Counted from the stretch's first letter, positions 17,191 through 25,864 are shown. The stretch: DNA of 64,000 bases from Paenibacillus sp. PvR098 (GCF_017833255.1 NZ_JAFIBU010000001.1:4231501-4295500); one strand, 5' to 3'. Translations and numbers: made by a program. Notes: generated by a model not told the origin, from the sequence alone.

Positions 17191-17883
17191 TTACAATTTT
17201 TCGTTATAAACATACAGCTTGGTGGGACGCCCTTTAGTAGAGTATTTCAATTCAAGCATAAGCTCATCGATTTCACATAGAAATTCCAGGTATTTTCTTG
17301 TGGTTATGCGAGACAGCGAAAGCTGGTCCGCAATGTCTTGAGCGGACAGAGGCTGGCCGGAATTGGCGAGCGAGTCCCGAATCATTTGCAGCGTAATCGG
17401 ATCGATTCCCTTAGGTACTTCCGTTTCGTTATCGCTGACATGCTTTTTATCTGCTTTGAGGTATATGGAATCGAGCAGCTGTTGGTTGAGGTTCGTATGC
17501 TGACGGAAGAGCAAATGTCTTTTTTTCAAGGTTTCCAGTGCGGAACGGAAGCGCTCAAAGTCGAAAGGCTTAATGATGTAGTCTACAATTCCAAGCCGCA
17601 TGGACTCTTCGATAATTTGGGGATGATCGGCTGCCGTGATCAGAATGACATCGACTTCAATGAACTGGCGGCGGATTTCACGTAGAAGCTCCAACCCGTT
17701 CATGGAAGGCATGTAGATATCAAGAAGAATCACATCCGGAGCAAGCTCTACAATCAGCTCCATCGCTTCTTGACCGTTTCTGGCACTGCCAATACATTCC
17801 ACCCTATCGATTTTGTTCAAATACTTTTGATTGATGCTCGATACCATTGGATCATCTTCAATAATCAACGCTTTTAGTAACAA
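17191..17883 (-). CDS. CitB/DcuR-type response regulator
   Basis: Two-component response regulator of 230 residues. The receiver domain holds acidic pocket IIEDD (8-11), phospho-acceptor D55 in VILLDIYMPSMNG, and the switch ITAADHP and KPFDFERF. Residues 165-220 hold a DNA-binding HTH (QPLSAQDIADQLSLSRITTRKYLEFL) of the CitB/DcuR family, which senses C4-dicarboxylates or citrate through a CitA/DcuS partner. It follows the kinase gene with about 30 bases between them, so both form one operon. The likely target is the divergent CoA-transferase/Tct operon. Confidence 0.9.
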   Translation of the reverse strand: MLLKALIIEDDPMVSSINQKYLNKIDRVECIGSARNGQEAMELIVELAPDVILLDIYMPSMNGLELLREIRRQFIEVDVILITAADHPQIIEESMRLGIVDYIIKPFDFERFRSALETLKKRHLLFRQHTNLNQQLLDSIYLKADKKHVSDNETEVPKGIDPITLQMIRDSLANSGQPLSAQDIADQLSLSRITTRKYLEFLCEIDELMLELKYSTKGRPTKLYVYNEKL

Positions 17884-17914
17884 AGTGAACCCTCCTGTAT
17901 TTTGTTGGAGTCAA

Positions 17915-19492
17915 TCAACGCTTGGGGATAGTTATCCAAAAAATGGTACCTTGATTTGGGGTGGAAGACACATCGATTTGTCCATATAGCACATGATCGA
18001 TATGGTTCTTAACTAAATATAATCCGTAGCCTCTGTCGGAATGTTTGGTTGAATAATGTTTGTTGAATATGCGGTGAATCTTGTCTTCCGGAATTCCGTG
18101 GCCGTTATCTTCCACCATGATGACCCATTGGTCCTGCTGATCAAGCAAGGTAACTTCGATTTTTCCTGGGGGAGTGCCTTCAACAGCATCAAACGCATTG
18201 TCTATCAAATTGCCGAGAATCAAGATCATGCTGTTGGAAATCTCCTCAGGCAATGGCGGCAGATGGCTTCCGGGATCTATTTTTAACGAGATGTTTCGTT
18301 CCTCTGCTTGTTGAATCTTTCCAAGAAGCAGAGCCGAGGTTTTGGGGTCCAATATTTTGCGCCCTAAGAATTGAAGCAGCTTTTGCTGACTATTGGTGGT
18401 TTGTAATATGAACGACTTCGCTTCTTCATATTCCTGCAGCTCCAACAAACCGCTCAGGGTGTGAAGCCGGTTCATAAATTCGTGAGTCTTGGCACGCAGG
18501 CCCTCCATGTATTGCTTTACGCCAGTCAGCTCTTCTGCCAAGCTTCGCATTTCGGTGGTATCTCTGAAGGTAGAAACGGCGCCGACGACCTCATTGTTCA
18601 CGACAATGGGAGCGCGGTTGACGATCACGGTTACATCGTTGACGGTATGTTCCGTATTGTACTCTTTCTCTTTCGTATCAATGATTTCGCTTAATCTGGA
18701 TGAAGGAATAATCTCTGTTACATGTTTGCCAAGCGCATCACTGTCAAGCGATAGGATCTTTCGGGCCGTTTCATTGATCAAGGTTACTTTCCGGTGTTTA
18801 TCTACGGCAATGACCCCTTCATGCAAACAGTCCAAGAGCGCTTCACGTTCCTTTACAATGTTAGCGATTTCATCAGGCTCCAGACCATACATCGTCTTTT
18901 TGATGCTCCTGGCGAGCAGGATGGATAGAAGAATTCCAAGTGCCAAAGCGATGGAAAGAAAATAGATGACAGAAATAAAATACGAATTCACGATTTTGTA
19001 TATGTTGTTGTTGAACATGCCCACGGCGATTACGCCAATGACTTTGTCGTCCTTTTTGACGGGGACGAATGCCCGGATAGACGGCCCGGAAATACCGATG
19101 GCCTTGGAAATATATTCTTCGCCTGAAAGGGCGGGTCCATCATCTCCGCCGGTAAATCTTTGGCCGATCAACTCTGTATTATTATGCGTATAGCGTATGC
19201 CGTTAGAATCGAGGATCGTAATAAAACCGGCTTGTGTTTTCTCTCTTAATTCTTGTGATCGGGGTTGGAGGTAAGAGTTAGGATCGCCAAGCTCAATTGC
19301 TTCTCTGACATCCGGTAATTCGGCTATCATTTTGGCTACATCGAGCGCGCTGTCGCCGACAGCGTCTTCTACCGATTGAACAATGATTAAATTAAAAAGA
19401 TAGCCGACACTCACTAGAATAGATAGCACCACGGTGAGCACTAACCCGATAATGCGAAGCTGCAGCGGGAGTTTACGCTTGATGAATGGCAA
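17915..19492 (-). CDS. CitA/DcuS-type sensor histidine kinase
   Basis: Membrane sensor of about 525 residues. TM1 (RIIGLVLTVVLSILVSVGYLF) is followed by an extracytoplasmic PAS-like carboxylate sensor (AELPDVREAI to GISGPSIRAFVPVKKDDKVIGVI). Next come TM2 (VIYFLSIALALGILLSILLA), a cytoplasmic PAS domain (LHEGVIAVDKHRKVTLINETA), a His-containing helix KTHEFMNRLHTLSGLLEL and an HATPase domain (NLIDNAFDAVEG, DNGHGI, RGYGLYLV). The order and the HEFMN.LH motif define the CitA/DcuS group, which detects external di- or tricarboxylates. TTG at 19492 is preferred since AAAGGGGAAAG precedes it. An ATG at 19564 would leave only 19 bases for two divergent promoters. Confidence 0.9.
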   Translation of the reverse strand: MPFIKRKLPLQLRIIGLVLTVVLSILVSVGYLFNLIIVQSVEDAVGDSALDVAKMIAELPDVREAIELGDPNSYLQPRSQELREKTQAGFITILDSNGIRYTHNNTELIGQRFTGGDDGPALSGEEYISKAIGISGPSIRAFVPVKKDDKVIGVIAVGMFNNNIYKIVNSYFISVIYFLSIALALGILLSILLARSIKKTMYGLEPDEIANIVKEREALLDCLHEGVIAVDKHRKVTLINETARKILSLDSDALGKHVTEIIPSSRLSEIIDTKEKEYNTEHTVNDVTVIVNRAPIVVNNEVVGAVSTFRDTTEMRSLAEELTGVKQYMEGLRAKTHEFMNRLHTLSGLLELQEYEEAKSFILQTTNSQQKLLQFLGRKILDPKTSALLLGKIQQAEERNISLKIDPGSHLPPLPEEISNSMILILGNLIDNAFDAVEGTPPGKIEVTLLDQQDQWVIMVEDNGHGIPEDKIHRIFNKHYSTKHSDRGYGLYLVKNHIDHVLYGQIDVSSTPNQGTIFWITIPKR

Positions 19493-19583
19493 CGGTTCTT
19501 TCCCCTTTTGGAAGATGTTCTCAATATTATATTCGAAAATTTTGAAATAATATACTATTTTCATACGTTAGGAGTGTTGCAAT

Positions 19584-20771
19584 ATGCTTCCTTTAGAAGG
19601 CGTTCGTGTTCTTGATGTTTCGCAAATTATGGCAGGACCTCACTGCACGATGATTTTGGGAGATCTGGGAGCCGAAATCATCAAGGTGGAAAAAAAGGCC
19701 GGTGGAGATGATTCCCGGCAGCTGGGACCCTTTGTGAACGGGGAATCTACCAGCTTCTTTCAAATTAACCGAAACAAAAAAAGCATTGCGCTTGATTTGA
19801 AAAGCGAAGAAGGAAAGCAAATCTTTTATGAGTTAGCAAAAACGGCAGATATCATTGTAGAAAATTATCGCCCGGGGGTTACCAAATCGTTAAAAATCGA
19901 CTTTGATACGATGAAGGATATCAATCCGGGCATTGTGTACTGCTCGATTTCCGGGTACGGCCAAACCGGGCCATACGCCCACAAGGGAGGATTTGACCTG
20001 GTGCTTCAAGGCATGACGGGCCTGATGAGCATGACCGGCGAGCCGGGCAAAAAACCGATGAAATCGGGTATTGCCGTATATGATATCGGCGCGGGCATCA
20101 CGGCTGCTTACTCCATATTGGCTGCTTATATCTATAAGCAAAAGACAGGCCAAGGGCAGCATGTGGATGTTTCTCTGGCGGAGATCGGGCTGCCCTGGTT
20201 TACGTGGGAGGCTGCCGCTTATTTTGCAACCGGCAAGATTCCGGGACCGTCGGGCTGGAGGCATCGTTCCGTTGCACCGTATCAATCAGTCCAAACACGA
20301 AGCGGCTATATGATGGTCGGCTGCGCGAACCAGAGAACGTGGGAAAAGCTCTGCACCGATGTGATCGACAAACCGGAATGGATCACTGATCCGCGGTTTC
20401 GGACCAATACGGACCGCATCAACAATGTAGAGGAACTGGAAGCTCTGATTGAAGAGGTGATGGCTTCCAACGATTCCGCATACTGGTTAGATAAGTGTGA
20501 GAAGGCGGGCGTTCCTTCAGGACCGATCAACAATTTCGCCGAAGCGATGGAGGATCCTCACTATTTGGCCCGCGACATGGTTCAAGAAGTGGAGCATCCG
20601 GTGATAGGCAAAATGAAAATGATCGGGATCCCAACGAAATTTTCGCTTACCCCCGGACAAATTCGAATGCCGGCGCCGACGTTAGGCCAACACACGGACG
20701 AGATCCTGCAATCGATCGGTTTAGAAGAGGAACAAATACAGTCCATGCGGCAAAATGGCGTCATTTTGTAA
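19584..20771 (+). CDS. Family III CoA-transferase (CaiB/BaiF)
   Basis: Enzyme of 395 residues that moves CoA from an acyl-CoA donor to a free carboxylic acid. Typical family blocks are present: VRVLDVSQIMAGPHCTMILGDLGAEIIKVE at the N-terminus, NRNKKSIALDLK, ENYRPGVTKSLKID, SISGYGQTGPYAHKGGFDLVLQG, and the probable catalytic Asp in AVYDIGAGITAAYSIL (about 167). GTTAGGAGTG precedes the ATG. It heads an operon with an enoyl-CoA hydratase and a TctCBA transporter, and is divergent from the CitAB-type sensors. It most likely activates the imported carboxylate. The substrate cannot be read from sequence. Confidence 0.9.
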   Translation: MLPLEGVRVLDVSQIMAGPHCTMILGDLGAEIIKVEKKAGGDDSRQLGPFVNGESTSFFQINRNKKSIALDLKSEEGKQIFYELAKTADIIVENYRPGVTKSLKIDFDTMKDINPGIVYCSISGYGQTGPYAHKGGFDLVLQGMTGLMSMTGEPGKKPMKSGIAVYDIGAGITAAYSILAAYIYKQKTGQGQHVDVSLAEIGLPWFTWEAAAYFATGKIPGPSGWRHRSVAPYQSVQTRSGYMMVGCANQRTWEKLCTDVIDKPEWITDPRFRTNTDRINNVEELEALIEEVMASNDSAYWLDKCEKAGVPSGPINNFAEAMEDPHYLARDMVQEVEHPVIGKMKMIGIPTKFSLTPGQIRMPAPTLGQHTDEILQSIGLEEEQIQSMRQNGVIL

Positions 20772-20804
20772 TCATTGAATTTATTTATAGAGTGGAGGAT
20801 GGAT

Positions 20805-21590
20805 ATGTCAACGGAATACGTTTATATGGAAAAAAACAAGGAAGTGGCTACGGTTTATTTTAATAGGCCCGAAAAGCGTAATGGGCTCAATTATGAGATG
20901 TGGGTTACCATTGCCGACCTCATGGACAAGTGCGAACAAGACAAAGAGATTAAAGTCGTGGTGTTCCGTGGAATCGATGAGACTGCTTTCTCAGCCGGGG
21001 CGGATATCAGCGAATTTAAAACGCTGCGGTACACGGCGGAAGGGGCGGACAAGTATAACCGGGCGACATTAATTGCCGAGGAAAAAATCATGCGCTTGTC
21101 CAAACCGACGATTGCGATGATTCAGGGCTTTTGCGTCGGCGGCGGCTGCGAAATTGCGGTGGCTTGCGATTTCCGTTTCTCTGATGAGAAGGGCAAATTT
21201 GGCATTACTCCGGCCAAGCTCGGTTTAGTTTATAATTTGCCGGGCACGAAAAATGTGGTGGAACTGGTCGGTCCGGCCAAAGCCAAGGATATTCTGTACA
21301 CCGGCAGATTACTGGATGCCAGCGAAGCATTCCGGATCGGCTTGATCGACCGCATCTGTTCTGCTGAGGACATTGTGGATCAAACCTATGAATACGCAGC
21401 CATGATCTGCAACAACGCGCAGTTCGCAGTAAGAGGCTCGAAATATATTATCGGCAAGGTATTGGAAGGGGAAACCAAGGATACTCCGGGGATCGCCAAG
21501 CTGGTATTGGACTCGTTTGAAACGGAAGATTACCGTGAAGGCGTTACCGCATTTTTGGAAAAAAGGCGTCCGGAGTTCAAGTATTCTTAA
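20805..21590 (+). CDS. Enoyl-CoA hydratase/isomerase family protein
   Basis: Crotonase-fold enzyme of 261 residues. Visible are FNRPEKRNGLNYEMW, the oxyanion-hole blocks AFSAGADISEF (about 67) and IQGFCVGGGCEIAVACDFR (about 108-126), and the GRLLDASEAFRIGLID stretch. The C-terminus (FLEKRRPEFKYS) is normal. ATG at 20805 is chosen because GTGGAGG ends 7 bases earlier. It would act on the acyl-CoA made by the upstream CoA-transferase, as hydratase, isomerase or hydrolase. Relatives in similar clusters include carnitinyl-CoA dehydratase-like enzymes, but the reaction here is open. Confidence 0.88.
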   Translation: MSTEYVYMEKNKEVATVYFNRPEKRNGLNYEMWVTIADLMDKCEQDKEIKVVVFRGIDETAFSAGADISEFKTLRYTAEGADKYNRATLIAEEKIMRLSKPTIAMIQGFCVGGGCEIAVACDFRFSDEKGKFGITPAKLGLVYNLPGTKNVVELVGPAKAKDILYTGRLLDASEAFRIGLIDRICSAEDIVDQTYEYAAMICNNAQFAVRGSKYIIGKVLEGETKDTPGIAKLVLDSFETEDYREGVTAFLEKRRPEFKYS

Positions 21591-21636
21591 TCGCCGGGGC
21601 CGTTTTATCCCATATAACATAAGGAGGGTTTATTCT

Positions 21637-22686
21637 ATGAAAAAGTCTATAAGTGTTGTATTGTCGTCGCTCATTGCTGTTTCGTTGGTAACGGCCTGCT
21701 CGAGCAAGCAAACCGCAGCTCCTAGCTCCGGTGGTGGTGACAATACGTCAAGCAATCAAGGAAATGCGGCACCGGCGCCGGCTGGATTTGTTCCCGCCAA
21801 AGATATTGAATTTGTAGTGCCCTACAGTCCTGGCGGCGGCAGCGATATTAATGCCCGGACGTTGGCGCAGGTGATCAAAAATGAAAAATTAGTAGACAAA
21901 AATATGGTCATTGTCAACAAGCCCGGCGGTACGGGAGCCGTTGGTAACGCTTATACATTCAGCAAAAAAGGGGATCCGCACACCATTATGACTTGGGTAT
22001 CCGGCCAACAGGCGGCCACTGTGGTCAATAAAGCCGAGGTCTCCCTGAAAGACTTGACCCCGATCGCAACAATGGCCTTAGATTCCTTTTTGGTTCTTGT
22101 GAAAGCGAACAGCCCTTACCAAACCTTTGATGATTTAGTCAAAGCGGCAAAAGAAAAACCGGAAGCGATTACGATAGGCGGGGCAGGAGCGACACAAGAG
22201 GATTATCTGATTTATCATCTGATCAACAAGCATGCGGGAGCCAAGCTGAAATATGTCACGTTCAATAGCGGTGGAGAGGCTATGACCGCATTGATGGGAG
22301 GCCATGTCGACGTCGTTTCCAGTAATCCGAACGAAGTCATTGCTCAGATCGAGGCGGGGGAGCTTAGAGCTTTGGCTGCGACATCGGAAGAGCGGTTGGC
22401 TAGTCCGTTAGATCAAGTCTCCAGTTTCAAAGAATTAGGGTACCCTGGCATTCAGCTTACCCAGTTCCGAGCCATCGCAGGCCCGCCGGATATGCCGCAG
22501 GAAGCTGTGAAGTATTGGGAGGGCGTCTTTAAGAAAGTCAGCGAATCAGCTGATTGGCAGGAAAACTATATCAAAAAATATCACTTGAAGAGTGAATTTA
22601 AGAATGCTGAGGAAAGCAAGAAGTACTTTGAAGAAGCGTTGAACATGTATCTCGAAATTCATAAGGAAGCAGGGACCATTAAGTAA
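21637..22686 (+). CDS. tctC: Tripartite tricarboxylate transporter substrate-binding lipoprotein
   Basis: Extracytoplasmic solute receptor of the TTT family, 349 residues. A lipoprotein signal (SSLIAVSLVTACSSK, Cys about 21) and a Ser/Gly/Asn-rich linker anchor it to the outer face of the membrane. The Bug/TctC fold shows DIEFVVPYSPGGGSDINAR, the conserved beta-strand/loop that clamps a carboxylate, and NKPGGTGAVGNAY. ATG at 21637 follows AAGGAGGG. A hairpin separates it from tctB, fitting higher expression of the binding protein. It presumably hands its carboxylate to TctAB and works with the CoA-transferase upstream. Confidence 0.93.
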   Translation: MKKSISVVLSSLIAVSLVTACSSKQTAAPSSGGGDNTSSNQGNAAPAPAGFVPAKDIEFVVPYSPGGGSDINARTLAQVIKNEKLVDKNMVIVNKPGGTGAVGNAYTFSKKGDPHTIMTWVSGQQAATVVNKAEVSLKDLTPIATMALDSFLVLVKANSPYQTFDDLVKAAKEKPEAITIGGAGATQEDYLIYHLINKHAGAKLKYVTFNSGGEAMTALMGGHVDVVSSNPNEVIAQIEAGELRALAATSEERLASPLDQVSSFKELGYPGIQLTQFRAIAGPPDMPQEAVKYWEGVFKKVSESADWQENYIKKYHLKSEFKNAEESKKYFEEALNMYLEIHKEAGTIK

Positions 22687-22700
22687 CGTGTACTAAAAGT

Positions 22701-22730
22701 GCAAAAGGCTTTGCAAAAAGCCTTTTGCTT
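22701..22730 (+). terminator. Intercistronic hairpin between tctC and tctB
   Basis: A perfect 12-bp stem GCAAAAGGCTTT (22701-22712) / AAAGCCTTTTGC (22717-22728) with GCAA loop. The tail has only two T, so it is probably a partial terminator or an mRNA 3'-end stabiliser that favours tctC over tctBA. Confidence 0.7.
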
Positions 22731-22765
22731 CCATAAGAAAAGCGTATTGGAGGTGCTGGAGGGGA

Positions 22766-23185
22766 ATGGGAAGAATCGTACCTGTGGGGATTGCTTTGTT
22801 TGGAGCTTTTTGGGCTTACCAAGGCTGGTTCAATAATGAGATTTGGGTCAATAAAGGGCCAGGCGGCGGGTTTTTACCGTTCGTCATCGGGATGTTAACT
22901 GTAATACTCAGTTTATTTGAGATTTTTAAGAACGAACCATCCGATGCCAAAATTGAGAAGAAACACGTCATTCCGGTCATTGCCACCTTAGTGATGATCG
23001 CGGTTTTTGAAGTGTTCGGGATGATCCTGACCTTTGGGTTGTTTGTCATAGCCTGGATGACCTTTTTGGAGAAATATCCGATTCGCCAAGCTGCGATGAT
23101 TGGAATCAGCACAACGGCCGTCGTTTATTTTATATTCAAGTATTTCCTTCAAGTCCCCTTCCCGACGGGCTTTTTGGGAATTTAA
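22766..23185 (+). CDS. tctB: TctB small membrane subunit
   Basis: One hundred thirty-nine residues with four hydrophobic helices (IVPVGIALFGAFWAYQGWF, GGGFLPFVIGMLTVILSLFEIF, VIPVIATLVMIAVFEVFGMILTFGLFVIAWM, AAMIGISTTAVVYFIFKYFLQ). The signature KGPGGGFLPF typifies TctB, as does PFPTGFLG at the C-terminus. It is the small permease subunit pairing with TctA. The ATG follows GGAGGGGA. It lies 16 bases before tctA. Confidence 0.88.
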   Translation: MGRIVPVGIALFGAFWAYQGWFNNEIWVNKGPGGGFLPFVIGMLTVILSLFEIFKNEPSDAKIEKKHVIPVIATLVMIAVFEVFGMILTFGLFVIAWMTFLEKYPIRQAAMIGISTTAVVYFIFKYFLQVPFPTGFLGI

Positions 23186-23201
23186 ATGAAAGGATGATCG
23201 T

Positions 23202-24722
23202 ATGGGGATCCTTCAATCGCTTCTGGATGGGTTCGTTGTTGCTTTATCGTTTCAAAATATATTAGCTGCAGCCGTCGGCGCGGTTCTAGGTATCATAGTC
23301 GGAGGCCTTCCAGGTCTGGGTTCCGTTACAGGCGTAGCCCTGCTCCTGCCGATCACCTTCACGATGGACCCGACGACGGGGATCATTATGCTGGCGGGAA
23401 TTTATTACGGCTGTATGTACGGCGGTTCCTACACGGCCATTCTTGTCAATATTCCCGGAGAGTCTTCTTCTATCACCACAGCTCTTGACGGTTATCCGCT
23501 GGCCAGAAAGGGGCTAGCCGGGAAGGCATTGTTTACGGCGAATTTATCTTCGTTTATAGGCGGGACAATCGGCATTATTTTCTTAACCTTTATGGGTCCG
23601 GTATTGGCAAAAATCGGTTTATCCTTCGGTCCTCCCGAGATTGCATGCGTGATTTTGCTGGCCTTATGTTCCATTAGCTTGCTGTTTGGAGAGAATCGAA
23701 GAAAAGGGCTGCTGGCGGCCTTTATCGGGATTTTGCTGGCAACGATCGGTGTAGACCCGACCTTGGGGCAATCGCGGTTTACATTTGGATCGATCAATTT
23801 GCTCAATGGGATTTCCTTCGTCGCCTTGATCATCGGGATGTTTGGCTTTTGCCAGATTATTGAGCTCATGCTGCAAAAAATACATGCGGAGTATAACGCC
23901 AAAATTACGATAAGAGAAAGCTTATTGGATAAAAATGAAGTGAAAAGGATTATGGCTCCGTCGATTCGTACAGGTATACTCGGAAGCTTTGTCGGAATTT
24001 TGCCGGGAGCGGGAGCGACGACAGGTTCGATGTTTTCTTATATTTTGGAGAAGAAAGTGGGGAAAAATAAGGAGCAGATGGGCAAGGGAGCCCTTGAGGG
24101 AGTAGCAGCAGCAGAATCCGGGAACAATGCAACAGCCGTGGGTGCGTTTGCCCCCTTGCTTTCCTTGGGAATTCCCAGCTCCGGCACGACAGCTGTATTA
24201 TTGGGCGGATTGATTATGTGGGGCTTAAAGCCCGGTCCGCTGCTGTTTACAAGCAATCCGGATTTTGTCTGGGGCTTGATTTCGTCCATGTACATCGGAA
24301 ATCTGATCAGTCTGGTAGCTTCGCTCGCCATTATTCCGCTGCTGATCTATTTCATCCGAATACCGAACGCCATCATGATTCCTCTGATTATCATTTTCTG
24401 TGTATTGGGTGCATTCACCGATCAGAACAGCATGTTCGATGTTTGGGTGATGTTGATTGCCGGGGTTGTCGCTTTTATTTTGAGTATTCATCGATATCCC
24501 ATTGCACCGCTGCTGATGGCATTTGTTCTCACACCTATGTTTGAAACGTCTGTTCGACAATCCTTTGATATCAGCAACGGAGACCCTGCCATCTTTGTCA
24601 GAGGTCCGATTACGATTACGATATTGTCCTTAATTGTATTATTTGCGATTGCTCCCTTTATCGTGAAGTACCTGATCAGGAATCGAAAGTCGGCGCAAAA
24701 TAACGAAACGATCGGTCATTAA
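23202..24722 (+). CDS. tctA: TctA large permease subunit
   Basis: Membrane permease of 506 residues with about 12 helices. It shows the two family glycine-rich signatures: IIVGGLPGLGSVTGVALLLP (about residue 30) and GILPGAGATTGSMFSYILEKK near 265, followed by ALEGVAAAESGNNATAVGAFAPLLSLGIPSSGTTAVLLGG. It transports the carboxylate delivered by TctC, driven by an ion gradient. Start ATG follows GAAAGGATG. It is the last gene of the operon, with a hairpin terminator 25 bases downstream. Confidence 0.94.
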   Translation: MGILQSLLDGFVVALSFQNILAAAVGAVLGIIVGGLPGLGSVTGVALLLPITFTMDPTTGIIMLAGIYYGCMYGGSYTAILVNIPGESSSITTALDGYPLARKGLAGKALFTANLSSFIGGTIGIIFLTFMGPVLAKIGLSFGPPEIACVILLALCSISLLFGENRRKGLLAAFIGILLATIGVDPTLGQSRFTFGSINLLNGISFVALIIGMFGFCQIIELMLQKIHAEYNAKITIRESLLDKNEVKRIMAPSIRTGILGSFVGILPGAGATTGSMFSYILEKKVGKNKEQMGKGALEGVAAAESGNNATAVGAFAPLLSLGIPSSGTTAVLLGGLIMWGLKPGPLLFTSNPDFVWGLISSMYIGNLISLVASLAIIPLLIYFIRIPNAIMIPLIIIFCVLGAFTDQNSMFDVWVMLIAGVVAFILSIHRYPIAPLLMAFVLTPMFETSVRQSFDISNGDPAIFVRGPITITILSLIVLFAIAPFIVKYLIRNRKSAQNNETIGH

Positions 24723-24746
24723 AAACAGGCTATGTCTGAAGACCAT

Positions 24747-24783
24747 ACACCCGTCACCGGAAAACTCCGGGTTCGGGTGTGTT
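24747..24783 (+). terminator. tct operon terminator
   Basis: ACACCCG (24747-24753) pairs with CGGGTGT (24774-24780), with inner CCGG/CCGG also paired, then GTTT. The T-tail is short. Confidence 0.65.
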
Positions 24784-24857
24784 TACTATGTCGCGTTCAG
24801 CCCCGGATTTGACCGTGCTGCTGACGATATAATTTGGGGGAGATTTTATGGGCGTAA

Positions 24858-25157
24858 CTACTGGAGCTCAAGGGCCCTGAGAAAACAGCTATCTTGTTCT
24901 CCTGTGATATTTATGCTCTGGAAGTGATGAACCACTTGAAATCAAAAGGAATACAAGTGCCTCAAGATGCAGGATTGATGGGCTTTGATCATATTGACGT
25001 ATTAAAATATGTTTCCCCCGCATTAACTACTGTGGAATACGCGGTGGAGGAGTTTGGAGTAAAGGCCGTAGAGAGCTTAGTTAGTCAAATTGAGCAGACG
25101 GCTTATCCAACCGTTCCTTTATTAAACTATAAAATTATTCCTGGCGATTCCATTTAA
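24858..25157 (+). pseudogene. LacI-family regulator, C-terminal remnant
   Basis: The open frame reads KTAILFSCDIYALEVMNHLKSKGIQVPQDAGLMGFDHID... to YKIIPGDSI. This is the last third of the periplasmic-binding-protein-like effector domain of LacI/GalR repressors (normally ANDIYALEVM..GFDDI). The HTH and the first two thirds are missing; a stop precedes the frame at 24855. It is a degraded gene, possibly the former regulator of the tct region. Confidence 0.75.
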
Positions 25158-25179
25158 TGATACGTAAACGAAAAGACCT

Positions 25180-25215
25180 GAGAGAAAGGCACTTTCTGCG
25201 AAGTGTTTTTCTCTC
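25180..25215. repeat. Inverted repeat / hairpin
   Basis: GAGAGAAAGGCACTT (25180-25194) pairs with AAGTGTTTTTCTCTC (25201-25215) with two G-T pairs. No T-run follows, so it may be a weak terminator of the LacI remnant. Confidence 0.5.
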
Positions 25216-25269
25216 GAGCTGCAGCTCAGTGTTGCGAGTGAGGTGGTTTATGACAATCTCATGGCGGAA

Positions 25270-25306
25270 TTGACATGGCGGGGGCAACAATACTACAATT
25301 TGTAGT
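25270..25306 (+). promoter_or_regulatory. Promoter with perfect BlaI-type operator before resA-like gene
   Basis: TTGACA (25270-25275), 18-bp spacer, TACAAT (25294-25299) inside ACTACA-ATT-TGTAGT (25292-25306). The dyad is identical to the one at 7667, although 15 kb from the blaI-like gene. Confidence 0.8.
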
Positions 25307-25339
25307 GGAAGGGTTTCATAAATGGGGGGACGCCAGCAA

Positions 25340-25864
25340 ATGAAAAACAGAAAATGGGTGCAGTTTATGATTCTCGCCGTTGCATTGCTTGCCGGGGCAT
25401 ATACCGTGGGAGCCGGGATATTCAAGGAAGACAACGAAATAGTTAAAGTCGGAAGCTATGCTCCGAATTTTAGTCTGCAGGGGCTGGACGGTAAAGTCTA
25501 CAATTTAGAGGATTACAAAGGGACAAGTGTGGTCGTCAATTTCTGGGGAACGTTCTGTCCTCCCTGTGTAAATGAGATGCCGGCACTGGAAAGACAGTAC
25601 GAGAAGTGGAAAAACGATGATGTCGTCGTGCTGGGTTTGAATCTGAATGAGAGTCCGATTACCGTCAGGTCCTTCTTGAACCAACATAACATCACTTTCC
25701 CTATTCTAATGGATCAGGATATCGTGCGGAAACAATATAAAGTTATTTCCTACCCAACGACCTTTTATATTAATTCGGAAGGAATCATTGAGGACATCTT
25801 TATCGGGGAGATGCAGGAAAGCGACATCGAAAGCCGAATTGAGAAGCTTGTCGAGCGCCAGTAG
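25340..25864 (+). CDS. ResA/TlpA-like membrane-anchored thioredoxin
   Basis: Thiol-disulfide oxidoreductase of about 174 residues facing the outside of the cell. An N-terminal anchor (WVQFMILAVALLAGAYTVGAG) is followed by an AhpC/TSA-thioredoxin domain with PNFSLQGLDGKVYNLEDYKG. The active site is WGTFCPPCVNEMP (Cys about 73 and 76) and the cis-Pro loop is SYPTTFYI. ResA proteins reduce apocytochrome c cysteines before haem attachment; the CPPC motif and ISYPTTF block fit that class. The start at 25340 matches ResA; a slightly longer form from 25322 is possible. The BlaI-type operator upstream ties it to the copper/redox regulon. Confidence 0.88.
   Translation: MKNRKWVQFMILAVALLAGAYTVGAGIFKEDNEIVKVGSYAPNFSLQGLDGKVYNLEDYKGTSVVVNFWGTFCPPCVNEMPALERQYEKWKNDDVVVLGLNLNESPITVRSFLNQHNITFPILMDQDIVRKQYKVISYPTTFYINSEGIIEDIFIGEMQESDIESRIEKLVERQ

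Noticed and set aside
17182-17195. AGTAAACGCTTACA, 13 of 14 cre positions
   Set aside because: It lies at the stop codons of two convergent genes with no promoter downstream, so CcpA control is unlikely.
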